This document shows positions 35,015 through 44,877 of a stretch of DNA of 64,000 bases, piece by piece (within the stretch, counting starts at the first letter, position 1; each line of letters starts with the position of its first letter). Both the position numbers and the translations under genes were made by a program. The DNA lies in the NCBI GenBank assembly GCA_018402565.1, contig JAGYIQ010000002.1, forward strand, positions 682,001 through 746,000, read 5' to 3'. The stretch is from Pirellulaceae bacterium. GTDB taxonomy: Bacteria; Planctomycetota; Planctomycetia; Pirellulales; Pirellulaceae. The notes beneath the pieces were generated by a model, which did not search any database, was not told the origin of the DNA, and was given only the letters and a program-made list of their open reading frames with translations.

Positions 35015-35120
35015 CACGGTGGCGGTGTGGCCAAGGGGCAGAGTTCCTTCTTTTTGAATAATGGGGAGCTCTCTCGCTGCCCAAACATGCGCTGACGCGG
35101 GTGAAACCGTTGGGGGGGGC
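35015..35120 (+). repeat. Single copy of the CCTTCTTTTTGA dispersed repeat
   Basis: Has GTGTGGCCAAGGGGCAGAG, CCTTCTTTTTGAATAATG, GCTGCCCAAAC and GGGTGAAACCGTTGG in the order seen in the 32316-32605 array. Last repeat before the rRNA unit. Confidence 0.7.
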
Positions 35121-35210
35121 AAGCTTGTCGACCAGCAGACCTCGGACGATGCGGTGGCCGCTCACATTACGACGCCCAAAGAGTACCGAAGCAAAAAAAT
35201 GCGTAGGTAC

Positions 35211-35248
35211 AAAAAAAGACCCTGAGCCTTTTCTGGCTCAGGGTCTTA
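35211..35248 (-). terminator. rRNA unit terminator
   Basis: Perfect 11-bp stem: GACCCTGAGCC (35218-35228) with GGCTCAGGGTC (35235-35245), 6-nt loop, followed on the minus strand by seven T (A run at 35211-35217). It lies 8 nt past the 5S 3' end. Confidence 0.93.
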
Positions 35249-35255
35249 TATAAAA

Positions 35256-35361
<106 letters not shown>

Positions 35362-35649
35362 AGAACGACGCCTGGCTTATTCACCCAGACGACGCTGTGT
35401 CTTCACAATTTGCAGCTTAAGTGAAATGGCTCTTGCACGATGACCCAAAGGTCATCTGATGCCGACCAAGCAACCCGTACTCCAGCAGGTACAAGACCTG
35501 TTGCAGCAACGATTTGCCAAATCTATGTTTGCCAGCACCGAAGTGCTGACGAATTCTGTTTGGAAAACAGTTCTTAAGTCATTGGACCGGAAATCCAAGG
35601 ACTTGCGCGTTGCCTGGCCACTCCTTAACAGCGTACAAAAACGCTAGAT
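35362..35649 (-). other. 23S-5S spacer with hairpins, no tRNA
   Basis: The 288-nt spacer holds several small hairpins (GATGACC/GGTCATC, CAGGT/ACCTG, CAGCAC/GTGCTG). Near 35408-35431 is a block complementary to the 23S leader (minus-sense GCCATTTCACTTAAGCTGCA), which could extend the pre-23S stem. No tRNA cloverleaf was found. Confidence 0.65.
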
Positions 35650-35940
35650 ATAAGTGGTCAAGCATTCGTCCGTTAGTACCGGTTAGCTGAGTGCATTACT
35701 GCACTTACACATCCGGCCTATCAACCTGGTCGTCTTCCAGGGGACTTTCGGGCTAAACCCTACGAAACCTAATCTCGAGGCGGGCTTCACGCTTATATGC
35801 TTTCAGCGTTTATCCTTTCCGTTCTTAGCTATCCAGCCGTGCCGCTAGCGCGACAACTGGGACACCAGAGGAACGTCCTTCCAAATCCTCTCGTACTAAA
35901 GAAGAATCCTCTCAAGTTTCGTACGCCCACAGCAGATAGG

Positions 35941-35975
<35 letters not shown>

Positions 35976-36024
35976 ACGTACCACTTTCATTGGCGAACAG
36001 CCAAACCCTTGGGAGCTTCTCCAC

Positions 36025-36062
<38 letters not shown>

Positions 36063-36089
36063 GCTTCGCCGCTATGGACGCTCGGAAGC

Positions 36090-36122
<33 letters not shown>

Positions 36123-36286
36123 TGATGAGCGATGGCCCTTCCATTCGGGACCACCGGATCACTAAGTCCTACTTTCGTATCTGCTCGACTCATGAGTCTC
36201 GCAGTCAAGCACCCTTCTACCTTTACGCTCGATGCCTGATTGCCAACCAGGCTGAGGGTACCTTTGAACTCCTCCGTTACTCTTTT

Positions 36287-36328
<42 letters not shown>

Positions 36329-36583
36329 GCTGCCCGGATTCACGGGAATCAGCGTTAGAACTCAAACGAATCCAGGGTGGTATTTCAAGGACGGCTCCCT
36401 GAATGCTGACGCATCCAGATCAATGCCTCCCACCTATCCTGCACATGTTATATCTCAGCCCAATATCAGCCTACAGTAAAGGTTCACGGGGTCTTTCCGT
36501 CTTACTGCGGGTACGTGGCATCTTCACCACGGCTACAATTTCACCGGGTCACTGGTTGAGACAGTGCATCAGTCGTTACGCCT

Positions 36584-36615
<32 letters not shown>

Positions 36616-36622
36616 CTTCGCT

Positions 36623-37382
<760 letters not shown>

Positions 37383-37436
37383 CGGTCGCAAGCTTCACCT
37401 TTCGGCTAACCTTCTTCCTTAACCTACCAGCACCGG

Positions 37437-37471
<35 letters not shown>

Positions 37472-37553
37472 AGCAGAGTCCTGTGTTTTTGATAAACAGT
37501 CGCTGATGCCGATTTACTGTGACCTGCTTGCGCAGGCACCCCTTATCGCGAAC

Positions 37554-37586
<33 letters not shown>

Positions 37587-37864
37587 TGTTCTCCCGAGCG
37601 CCTAGGACTACTCGTCCCGCCTACCTGTGTCAGTTTTAGTACGGTCACATGCCTTCAACCCTAGAAGCTTTTCTTGGACGTCCTTCCTGCAACTTCCCCC
37701 GAAGGGTCCGTCGACAACCTTGTATTACGCAAGTATTTTAACCCTCGCCAACTCAGTTGCCTCCACAGACATTTCTAGTCGTCTGCTCGCGATCTGGACG
37801 CCGTCCCTCCATCGGTCCAGCATGTGGCGCAGGAATATTGACCTGCTGTCCATCGTCTACGCCT

Positions 37865-37902
<38 letters not shown>

Positions 37903-38129
37903 TTTACCTTCCCCAGGAAACCTTAGGCTTTCGGCGAGCAGGATTCTCACCTGCTTTATCGTTACTCATTCCGGCATAATCACCTGTACGCCCCGACATC
38001 GTTCCTTACGGTACGACTTGTATCTGACGTACAGCGCTCTCCTACCAATGCACTAAGTGCATTCCACTGCTTCGGTGCAGTACTTACTCCCGTTCATTAT
38101 CGGCGCGAAGTTGCTCGACCAGTAAGCTG

Positions 38130-38171
<42 letters not shown>

Positions 38172-39208
38172 TGGCTGTCACTGCAAACTCACTTCCTTAG
38201 TGACTGAGTACTGCTTGGGGACCTTAGCAGGTGGTCTGGGTTGTTTCCCTCTCGACCGCGAAGCTTATCCCTCGCGGACTGACTCCCGAGATAGACATAA
38301 CGGTATTCGGAGTTTGGCTCGGTGGGGTACCCGGGAAGGGCCCCCATCCAAATCAGTCTCTCTACCCCCAGTAAATAGTTACTCGAGGCTAGCCCTAAAG
38401 CTATTTCGGAGAGAACGAGCTATCTCTGCGCTTGATTAGACTTTCACTCCTCCCCACAAGTCATCCCCTCGGTTTTCAACCCAAGTGGGTTCGGTCCTCC
38501 ACGCGGTTTGACCCGCGGTTCAACCTGCTCATGGGTAGTTCGTGCAGTTTCGCGTCTACCACCAGTGACAATTTCGCCCTATTCAGACTCGGTTTCCCTG
38601 CGGCTACGGCCCTGAGGCCTTAACCAAGCCACTGACGGTAACTCGCCGGATCATTATGCAAAAGGCACGCCGTCACGCATTAACGTAGCGCTCCGACCGC
38701 TTGTAGGCACATGGTTTCAGGTTCACATTCCTCCCCTAACAGGGGTTCTTCTCATCTTTCGCTCGCGCTACTTGTTCACTATCGGTCATTAGGGAGTATT
38801 TAGCCTTACGGGATGGTCCCCGTCGATTCAGTCGAGGTTTCACGTGACTCGACCTACTCAGGTACTACTCGAGAGACTTACACCTTTCGCCTACAGGACT
38901 GTCACCCTCTGTGGCTGGCCTTTCCATGCCATTCGGCTAAGTGAAGTTTTGTAACTCCCATATGAGTAGCCCTACAACCCCGCGAGGGAAACCCTCACGG
39001 TTTGGGCTATTCCGCTTTCGCTCGCCGCTACTTACGGAATCGATTTTTCTTTCTACTCCTCCAGGTACTTAGATGTTTCAGTTCCCTGGGTTCTATTGAG
39101 TATCTTGGGATCAACGCTCGTTTGTCAACTCCTCCAAGCTTATCGCAGACTTCCACGCTCATGCTTCTAACGCCAAGACATCCCCCATGTGCCCTTAATA
39201 GCTTGACC

Positions 39209-39727
39209 ACCAATATCTAGCGTCTTCAAACCGCAGCCGATCAACCAATCTACCCTCACGAGCAGACCAACCAACCCAACCGCAGCCTTTGACTTAGACC
39301 TGGCGACAAACCACTTGTAACGATTTTGTTCTTATTTCTTTCGAAACACAACTCGCTGCAAACCCAAAGGCCCACAACTCATTGCGATTCTAAGACGCTA
39401 TTAAAGAGTCGCTCAAGACTTGACCGCTTCCGACAACCACTGCAACCAGCCCTCGCGAGCCAACCACACCAGTCGCATCCACAGCCTAGCCTTAGCTAGA
39501 TGCCATTTCTTAACTTAAGCTGCTAAATTGTCAAAGAACAAGACAAGCCATAAAGACTCGCCACTGAATGAACAGTGAATCAAGGCCGCAACACCGATCT
39601 CACCAGACCGATCCGCAGTCGCATTCCACCAACCACTCACTCGCCATTCTACCGAACGGACACCCGATTCACACGACCCAAACAACCCTCAAAAAGCTTT
39701 GATTCGTTCAGGTCACCCGTATCGGGG
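39209..39727 (-). other. 23S rRNA leader
   Basis: About 520 nt between the predicted promoter and the 23S 5' end. It contains boxA, a block (39502-39529) complementary to the 23S-5S spacer, and AT-rich unstructured stretches. No 16S, tRNA or protein gene was found. Confidence 0.7.
39529..39540 (-). promoter_or_regulatory. rRNA boxA antitermination site
   Basis: On the minus strand TGTTCTTTGACA, followed by ATTTAGCAGC, closely resembles the conserved bacterial rrn boxA (TGCTCTTTAACA). It supports transcription of the 23S-5S unit from its own upstream promoter. Confidence 0.8.
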
Positions 39728-39734
39728 AGGGCCA

Positions 39735-39764
39735 AGTTTAGCACAAGGCCAGGGAACTGGTCAA
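39735..39764 (-). promoter_or_regulatory. Predicted sigma-70-type promoter of the 23S-5S unit
   Basis: On the minus strand -35 TTGACC (39764-39759), an 18-nt spacer, and -10 TAAACT (39740-39735). It lies about 200 nt upstream of boxA and has no competing gene between. The remaining 39765-40256 region, up to the next + strand gene, shows no feature I can name. Confidence 0.5.
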
Positions 39765-40256
39765 GGGCCACCCAACATTTTTTTTTGCTGAGGCGTTTCG
39801 ACCAGATCCGGAAGCCTTTACTGGGCGGCCGATCATTCACACCCCCCTAATACTCAGGGACACAAATCCAATCGCCGGTCCAATCGCCAACCCACTCGCG
39901 TGGATCATGACTTCCGTTTACCCAGCAAATTGACGATTCGCCGGATGAATAAAGCTCGTTAGAGCGTTCCCCGCGTCAGGTGTTCCTGACTGAGGAGCGG
40001 TAAGTATACGGAGGACGCCGCAGACTACAAGGGGCAAAGTTGCGATTTCTAAAAATTCGCGTTTCCGCCCCGTTTTTGCAGGTTTTTCCAACCCCATTCC
40101 GCTCGCGAGTACCGTTTATCGGCCGCCCGGAGGCGTTTCCTTCAGCCGTTCCGCCTGCCAAATCTCCCCGGGCATTCCCCACTCCCGTACAATAGCGACA
40201 GCCCGCGCCGCTGGTTGGCCGCGCCTCCCCGGCCCGCTCCCTTAAGATAGTGCCCC

Positions 40257-41432
40257 ATGCCCGACTCCCCCCGCCCTCAGGCGACCTCCGCCGCCGAACC
40301 ACCAGCCCGCTTCAGCCTCAAGGACCACCTGTTCAATCGGCAAAGCGTGACTTACCTCAGCCAGTTGCTGGCCAGCCAATCGCCGGGTTTTGACCGACCT
40401 GGCTTTGTCCGGCAGGTCATGAAAACCCTGCCGGACCTCGAACTCAAGCAGCGGATCTCGCACATCGCCGCCACTCTCGAGCGGTTCCTGCCCAGCGATT
40501 TTCGGGTCGCCGCTCGCCAAATCACGGCGTCTTTGCCCCCACCACTCGATCCGACCCGCACGGACGACGACTTTGGCGACTTCATCTTCGCTCCCCTAGG
40601 GGAATGGGTCACACGCAACGGCCAGCAGAAATCTCGGCTGAAACGGTCGCTGCAGACGCTGCATGCCCTGACGCAGCGTTTTTCCATGGAATTTGCCCTC
40701 CGCGAGTTCCTCCGAGCGTTTCCGGCGGAGACCCTGAACCAACTCCAGCAGTGGACGGCCGACCCCCACTACCATGTGCGGCGTTTGGTCAGCGAAGCCA
40801 CTCGCCCTGCCCTGCCCTGGGCCCCACGCCTAGAACTCCCGCCCCTGTCGCTGCTGCCACTGCTGGACCCCTTACACGCCGACCCGACGCGATTTGTCAC
40901 CCGCTCAGTGGCCAACCACCTGAATGATGTGAGCAAGATCGACGCCGCAGCCGTCCTCCAGACCTTAGGTCGCTGGCGAGCCGAACGACGCCAGAACCCC
41001 GCGGAATTGCAGTGGATCTGTCAACATGCCCTGAGAACACTGGTCAAACAGGGACATGCCCCCGCCCTGGAATTCCTGGGTTTCAGCGATCGCCCCCCCA
41101 TCCGCTTGGTGCGGTACGAGTTATTGACCCCCGTCGTGGTCATGAATGAAGCCCTGATCTTCGAACTGGAATTGGTCGCCGAACAAGCCGCGGCCCTGAT
41201 CATCGATTACGAGATCGACTTCCAAAAGGCCAACAATAAACGCTCCCGCAAAGTCCACAAACTCAAACAGGTGCGTTTGGCCCGCGGCGAGTCACTCGTG
41301 GTCCGCAAACGACATGTCCTCCGCAGCAATGCGACCACCTACACCCTGTACCCGGGCCAACACCATGTCGGCCTGCAGATCAACGGCCAGATCCTCGATC
41401 GCGGTTCTTTTGAGTTGGTGCGGCCCGGTTAG
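40257..41432 (+). CDS. AlkC/AlkD-like DNA alkylation repair protein
   Basis: 391 residues, helical HEAT-like repeat protein. The segment RFVTRSVANHLNDVSKIDAAAVLQTLGRW (about 205-235) is the most recognisable AlkC-family signature, and MKTLPDLELKQRISHIAATLERFLP (about 45-70) matches the N-terminal HEAT pairs. The last 120 residues form a beta-rich extension (YELLTPVVVMNEALIFELELVAEQAAALIIDYEIDF) of the Ig-like type found in some AlkC proteins. These enzymes excise N-alkylated purines without base flipping. It stands alone, downstream of the rRNA promoter region and divergent from it. No strong ribosome binding site is visible at the ATG. Confidence 0.82.
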   Translation: MPDSPRPQATSAAEPPARFSLKDHLFNRQSVTYLSQLLASQSPGFDRPGFVRQVMKTLPDLELKQRISHIAATLERFLPSDFRVAARQITASLPPPLDPTRTDDDFGDFIFAPLGEWVTRNGQQKSRLKRSLQTLHALTQRFSMEFALREFLRAFPAETLNQLQQWTADPHYHVRRLVSEATRPALPWAPRLELPPLSLLPLLDPLHADPTRFVTRSVANHLNDVSKIDAAAVLQTLGRWRAERRQNPAELQWICQHALRTLVKQGHAPALEFLGFSDRPPIRLVRYELLTPVVVMNEALIFELELVAEQAAALIIDYEIDFQKANNKRSRKVHKLKQVRLARGESLVVRKRHVLRSNATTYTLYPGQHHVGLQINGQILDRGSFELVRPG

Positions 41433-41451
41433 CCCCGAAACGCACGTACCC

Positions 41452-41725
41452 TTGAGGGCTTGTTGATTTTTCCAGACTTACTCGCGAAATTGCCGCCCGA
41501 ATCAACAAAGTCCGGCAAAAATACGGCTTTTCCGCGTCAATCGAAATGCTTGAGGGCTTGTTGATTTTTCCAGACTTACACGCGAAACTGCCGTCCGATT
41601 CAAGGAAATCTGACAAAAACACGGCGTTTTCCCTTCAATCGAAACGCTTGACGCGTTCGGCTACGGAAAAATCAACAAGCCCTTGACGCAGTCCGCTACG
41701 GAACAATCCACCAGCCCCGAACCCC
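41452..41725. repeat. About 97-bp CTTGTTGATTTTTCC repeat, two units plus closing arm
   Basis: Units at about 41452-41548 and 41549-41646 start GAGGGCTTGTTGATTTTTCC and end CAATCGAAA(T/C)G. The closing inverse arm GGAAAAATCAACAAGCCC ends at 41682 and a weaker second arm runs to about 41725. It fills the whole gap between the AlkC-like gene and corA. Confidence 0.88.
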
Positions 41726-41738
41726 ACTGAGAACTCTC

Positions 41739-42908
41739 ATGAGTCACGCCTCCCGCCGCAAACGCCTGCGTTACAGCCACCGCCGCCGCAATCCGCCGGG
41801 ATCGGCTCCCGGCACACTGACGGTCGACCCTTCCGCCCGCCCCTCGCAGGCGTCGCTGATCGCCTACCAAGCTCAGACCTACCACGAGTCGCCCGCCGCA
41901 GCGATCGATGAACTTTTACAGGCGAGCACCCCGCCGGAGATTCGCTGGGTGAACGTCGAGGGCCTGGGGGACGTCAAGTTGCTGCAGAGCCTGGGGCAAC
42001 GGTTTGGCCTGCACCCCCTGGCCTTGGAAGATGCCGTCAACGTCCACCAACGCCCCAAGTTCGAAGACTACCAGGGCCACCTATTTTTCATCGTCCGCAT
42101 GCCACTTCCCTCCCCCGCGAACACGACTGCCAACACGACAACGGTCGCGACGCCAAACTCGAGCCCTTCCAGCAGCCTGGAGGAGATGCAGCGGTTTCAT
42201 TCCGAACAGGTCTCCATTTACTTGGGACCGCAATTTGTGCTCACCCTGCAAGAACTGCCCGGAGACACTTTCAACTCGGTCCGCAAACGGCTGCGAACCG
42301 AGGGCAGCCAATTCCGTCGCCTGGGGGCCGACTACCTGGCCTACACGCTCATCGATTCCGTGATCGACGCGTATTTTCCGGTCCTGGAACACTACGGCGA
42401 ATTGGTCGAAGAATTGGAGCTCGCCGTGGTGGAAAACTCCAGCCCCAACGACATCTTGAAGATCCACGCCCTCAAGCGCGATCTACTCTCGATCCGCCGA
42501 GCTCTCTGGCCGATGCGAGACATGCTGTCGGCCATCCTCCGCGACGACACCCCGTTGATCCAGGACACCACCCGTTTGTACCTGCGGGACTGCCACGATC
42601 ACACCATCCAGTTGATCGACATGGTGGAGACCTACCGCGAACTGACTTCGGGTTTGGTCGATATTCACTTGTCCAGTGTGAGCAATCGCATGAACGAGGT
42701 CATGAAGGTGCTGACCATCATCGCCACTATTTTTATTCCCTTGACCTTCATCTCAGGCATTTACGGCATGAACTTCGATCCGGCAGCCAGCCCGTGGAAT
42801 ATGCCAGAACTGAGATCTCCCTACGGATACGTCAGTGTTATCGCGGCGATGACCGTCATCGCCGCCGGTCTATTGGGCTGGTTCAAATACAAGGGCTGGT
42901 TGGGCTAG
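41739..42908 (+). CDS. corA: CorA family magnesium/cobalt transporter
   Basis: 389 residues. A large N-terminal cytoplasmic domain is followed by two C-terminal membrane segments. The diagnostic pore motif GMN is in FISGIYGMNFDP (about 338-349) at the end of TM1 (ILTIIATIFIPLTFISGIYG). The final segment, VISVIAAMTVIAAGLLGWF-type, ends with the short basic tail FKYKGW. An S/T/N/A-rich insert (PANTTANTTTVATPNSSPSSSLEE, here about 125-148) interrupts the N-terminal domain. Functions as a pentameric Mg2+ (or Co2+/Ni2+) influx channel. Confidence 0.95.
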   Translation: MSHASRRKRLRYSHRRRNPPGSAPGTLTVDPSARPSQASLIAYQAQTYHESPAAAIDELLQASTPPEIRWVNVEGLGDVKLLQSLGQRFGLHPLALEDAVNVHQRPKFEDYQGHLFFIVRMPLPSPANTTANTTTVATPNSSPSSSLEEMQRFHSEQVSIYLGPQFVLTLQELPGDTFNSVRKRLRTEGSQFRRLGADYLAYTLIDSVIDAYFPVLEHYGELVEELELAVVENSSPNDILKIHALKRDLLSIRRALWPMRDMLSAILRDDTPLIQDTTRLYLRDCHDHTIQLIDMVETYRELTSGLVDIHLSSVSNRMNEVMKVLTIIATIFIPLTFISGIYGMNFDPAASPWNMPELRSPYGYVSVIAAMTVIAAGLLGWFKYKGWLG

Positions 42909-42922
42909 GCTCAACACTCGAG

Positions 42923-43621
42923 TCACTCGGGGCGCTCGGAGCCGTCAGCCTGAGGAGCGGGAGCAACGGCGGGCAGTTCGTCGGTCCGCGTGCCCGAGTC
43001 CAACGCCAGCTGGGAGGAGGCATCCCGGGTCACATAGCGGTAGCTGCGCGACAACACCCACGTCCACAGCAGGCTCTCTATCAGGACACCGGTCCACAAG
43101 ACATACTCGCCCGCGGAATTGGGGAACGCGGGCAGACCCATGACGGACAATACCAGTAATAACAAGAAAGGCAGCAACAAGCCGACATTGACGCTGGCCA
43201 GGAAACTGGTCGGCAGCAGCACCAAGAACAACACCAACCGCTGGCCAGAGCCGGTCACCCGCCGCTGCTGCAACCAGCCCAGGGCTCGAAACCACAAGTA
43301 GAGCAAGAGGCCTGCCGCCAGCATCCAGACGGTGCGAATCACCGCCGGCTCGTTGTATTCCGCATAGCGGATCGGCCGATGCCCGAGGGCATTGGCCGCG
43401 ATGGACGACAAACACGCCAGCCAGATGGACAGCGCGATTAAATCAACCGTCCGCACGTGCGGCAGGCCCCACCCGCCGCGGAACCCGCGCCACATGCCCC
43501 AGCGGTACAACAACCAAGGACTGTACCAAAAACCCAAAATGCCGCCGGCCAATAAAGTAGGCCCCAGATTAGCCGTGGGCCGTACGTTCACCATAAAATC
43601 AAAAATAAGCCAAAAACACAT
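42923..43621 (-). CDS. Multi-pass membrane protein of unknown function
   Basis: 232 residues. The start at 43621 is supported by GGGAG 7 nt upstream; the longer frame to 43765 has a hydrophilic, non-family-like extension. About five to six membrane segments are visible (for example TLLAGGILGFWYSPWLLY, LIALSIWLACLSSIAANAL, VWMLAAGLLLYLWFRAL, LVLFLVLLPTSFLASVNVGLLLPFLLLLVLSVM). A hydrophilic C-terminus is rich in S, T and D. I do not recognise the family. It converges on corA with 14 nt between the stops. Confidence 0.75.
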   Translation of the reverse strand: MCFWLIFDFMVNVRPTANLGPTLLAGGILGFWYSPWLLYRWGMWRGFRGGWGLPHVRTVDLIALSIWLACLSSIAANALGHRPIRYAEYNEPAVIRTVWMLAAGLLLYLWFRALGWLQQRRVTGSGQRLVLFLVLLPTSFLASVNVGLLLPFLLLLVLSVMGLPAFPNSAGEYVLWTGVLIESLLWTWVLSRSYRYVTRDASSQLALDSGTRTDELPAVAPAPQADGSERPE

Positions 43622-44068
43622 AGCAAGCTCCCGGGTGGATTCGTGTTGTCGATTAGAGAAGTAATGGTATTCGGAATCGTGAGGTGACGCCGCGACGCCC
43701 CGTCGAGTCGAATACGAGGATCGCTGTGAGGTTCGTACTCGTACTGTTACTCTTGCGGTAACCATTCACGAGTGGGAGCTAACCTCAAGGGCTGGTGCAT
43801 TCCGCAAGTCGGATGGTTCTCGGGGCAAACCGGTAGCGTTCTCCAGTTGCTTTTACTCGCAAACGATCGCACGGTTAGCCCGACTTGCTGCATGACACCC
43901 TACAAGACTCCGCTCGCCCCCAAACGCCACCCTGGCCCGGAGGGTCGACACAACCCCTGCCATTGGGCATCTGCCACCGGTAGACGGCCGATTTGCTTAG
44001 TGGAGCGTCAGGGGCCGGGAGGGACGGCACAGGTTGTGGCTCTGATGGATTGTGGAGACGCGAGCGGT
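43622..44068. repeat. Intergenic region with a CCCGGAGGG dispersed repeat
   Basis: 447 nt between two minus-strand membrane-protein genes. Positions about 43932-44040 hold GGCCCGGAGGGTCGACACAA, CCCCTGCC, CTGCCACCGGT and GGCCGGGAGGGACGGCACA, the same order as at 32140-32250. Nothing else is recognised. Confidence 0.7.
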
Positions 44069-44521
44069 TTACTGGCTGGGCAAGATCTGCCAGAGCCTGT
44101 GCTGCCAGATCGGCACGGCAATCAGGATCGTCCAGACAATCGTCCGCGGCCAATTGCTCAGGACCAACCGATCGATCACCTGGCGATCGAAGCCCTGGCG
44201 ATGCAGCAGATCGTGACAGGGCACGCTCCAAGCGAACGTCACAATCCAGACCGAGAGGACCAGCCCCAGAGCCAGGTAGTCCCAAGCCGTGCCGCGGGCA
44301 AAGGCGTGGAATCCGTAGATCGCCAACTGGCCGAACATCAGCGGCACCACAAACAATGAGATCCAACCGGTGTAGGCGTTGTGCCACGGCTGGAATTGGA
44401 CTGGGTCGCTGTAGCGGAACGACGGATAGATGATCAGTTGCACCAGCCAAATCAAGATGAACAACCCGAAGTCGATCAACAGCTGCCACAATTCGAACGA
44501 CCGGAGAGTGATTGTCGGCAT
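44069..44521 (-). CDS. Small four-segment membrane protein
   Basis: 150 residues from the ATG at 44521. Four membrane segments: about 13-32 (LLIDFGLFILIWLVQLIIYP), 50-70 (GWISLFVVPLMFGQLAIYGF), 78-97 (WDYLALGLVLSVWIVTFAWS) and 128-145 (TIVWTILIAVPIWQHRLW). Conserved-looking polar residues include PSFRY, H in QPWHNAYTG and the CHDLLHRQGF loop. Similar small proteins are widespread, but I cannot assign a function. The start is chosen by composition; the ribosome binding site (CAGGG) is weak. Confidence 0.75.
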   Translation of the reverse strand: MPTITLRSFELWQLLIDFGLFILIWLVQLIIYPSFRYSDPVQFQPWHNAYTGWISLFVVPLMFGQLAIYGFHAFARGTAWDYLALGLVLSVWIVTFAWSVPCHDLLHRQGFDRQVIDRLVLSNWPRTIVWTILIAVPIWQHRLWQILPSQ

Positions 44522-44877
44522 GGTGGGCCCTGGTTGGAAACAGCCAATCAGCAGCAAGGGCGACTATACCACCCATCACCTAACCTCGAGGGTAGCGAAA
44601 ACAACCTTGCTGCGGTAGAAAAAAAACTGGCCGCCAAGTAGAGCGAGTTGCGGGCGCCCTGGCAGCCATATCATGCCTGGAGTGGCAATGATCGCCCCCT
44701 AACCGTAGCTGCGCGAAAACGGCAACCGACGATAAGCTCGGCCAAATCGGCGCAAATTGTTGACTTGAAGAATCCTGCACCTTAATCTCTTGCATTTGTC
44801 GATAGAGAGAGGCCCTGAAGAGCGGATTTTTCAGGACTCCCAGCCCGCGTCAAAACTAACCAGACGGTTTTTGTGGA
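44522..44877. other. Upstream region of gltB, no gene
   Basis: 356 nt between divergent genes. A TTGACT at 44759 could be a -35 for gltB, but I see no convincing -10 at the right spacing. No riboswitch fold was recognised. Confidence 0.4.

Noticed and set aside
35362-35649. tRNA in the 23S-5S spacer
   Set aside because: Several hairpins are present but none forms a cloverleaf with acceptor and T-arm consensus.
39209-40256. 16S rRNA upstream of 23S
   Set aside because: No 16S sequence is present; promoter and boxA features lie here instead and a protein gene follows.
44522-44877. Glutamine-type riboswitch upstream of gltB
   Set aside because: No recognisable conserved core could be found by eye; a covariance search would be needed to reopen this.
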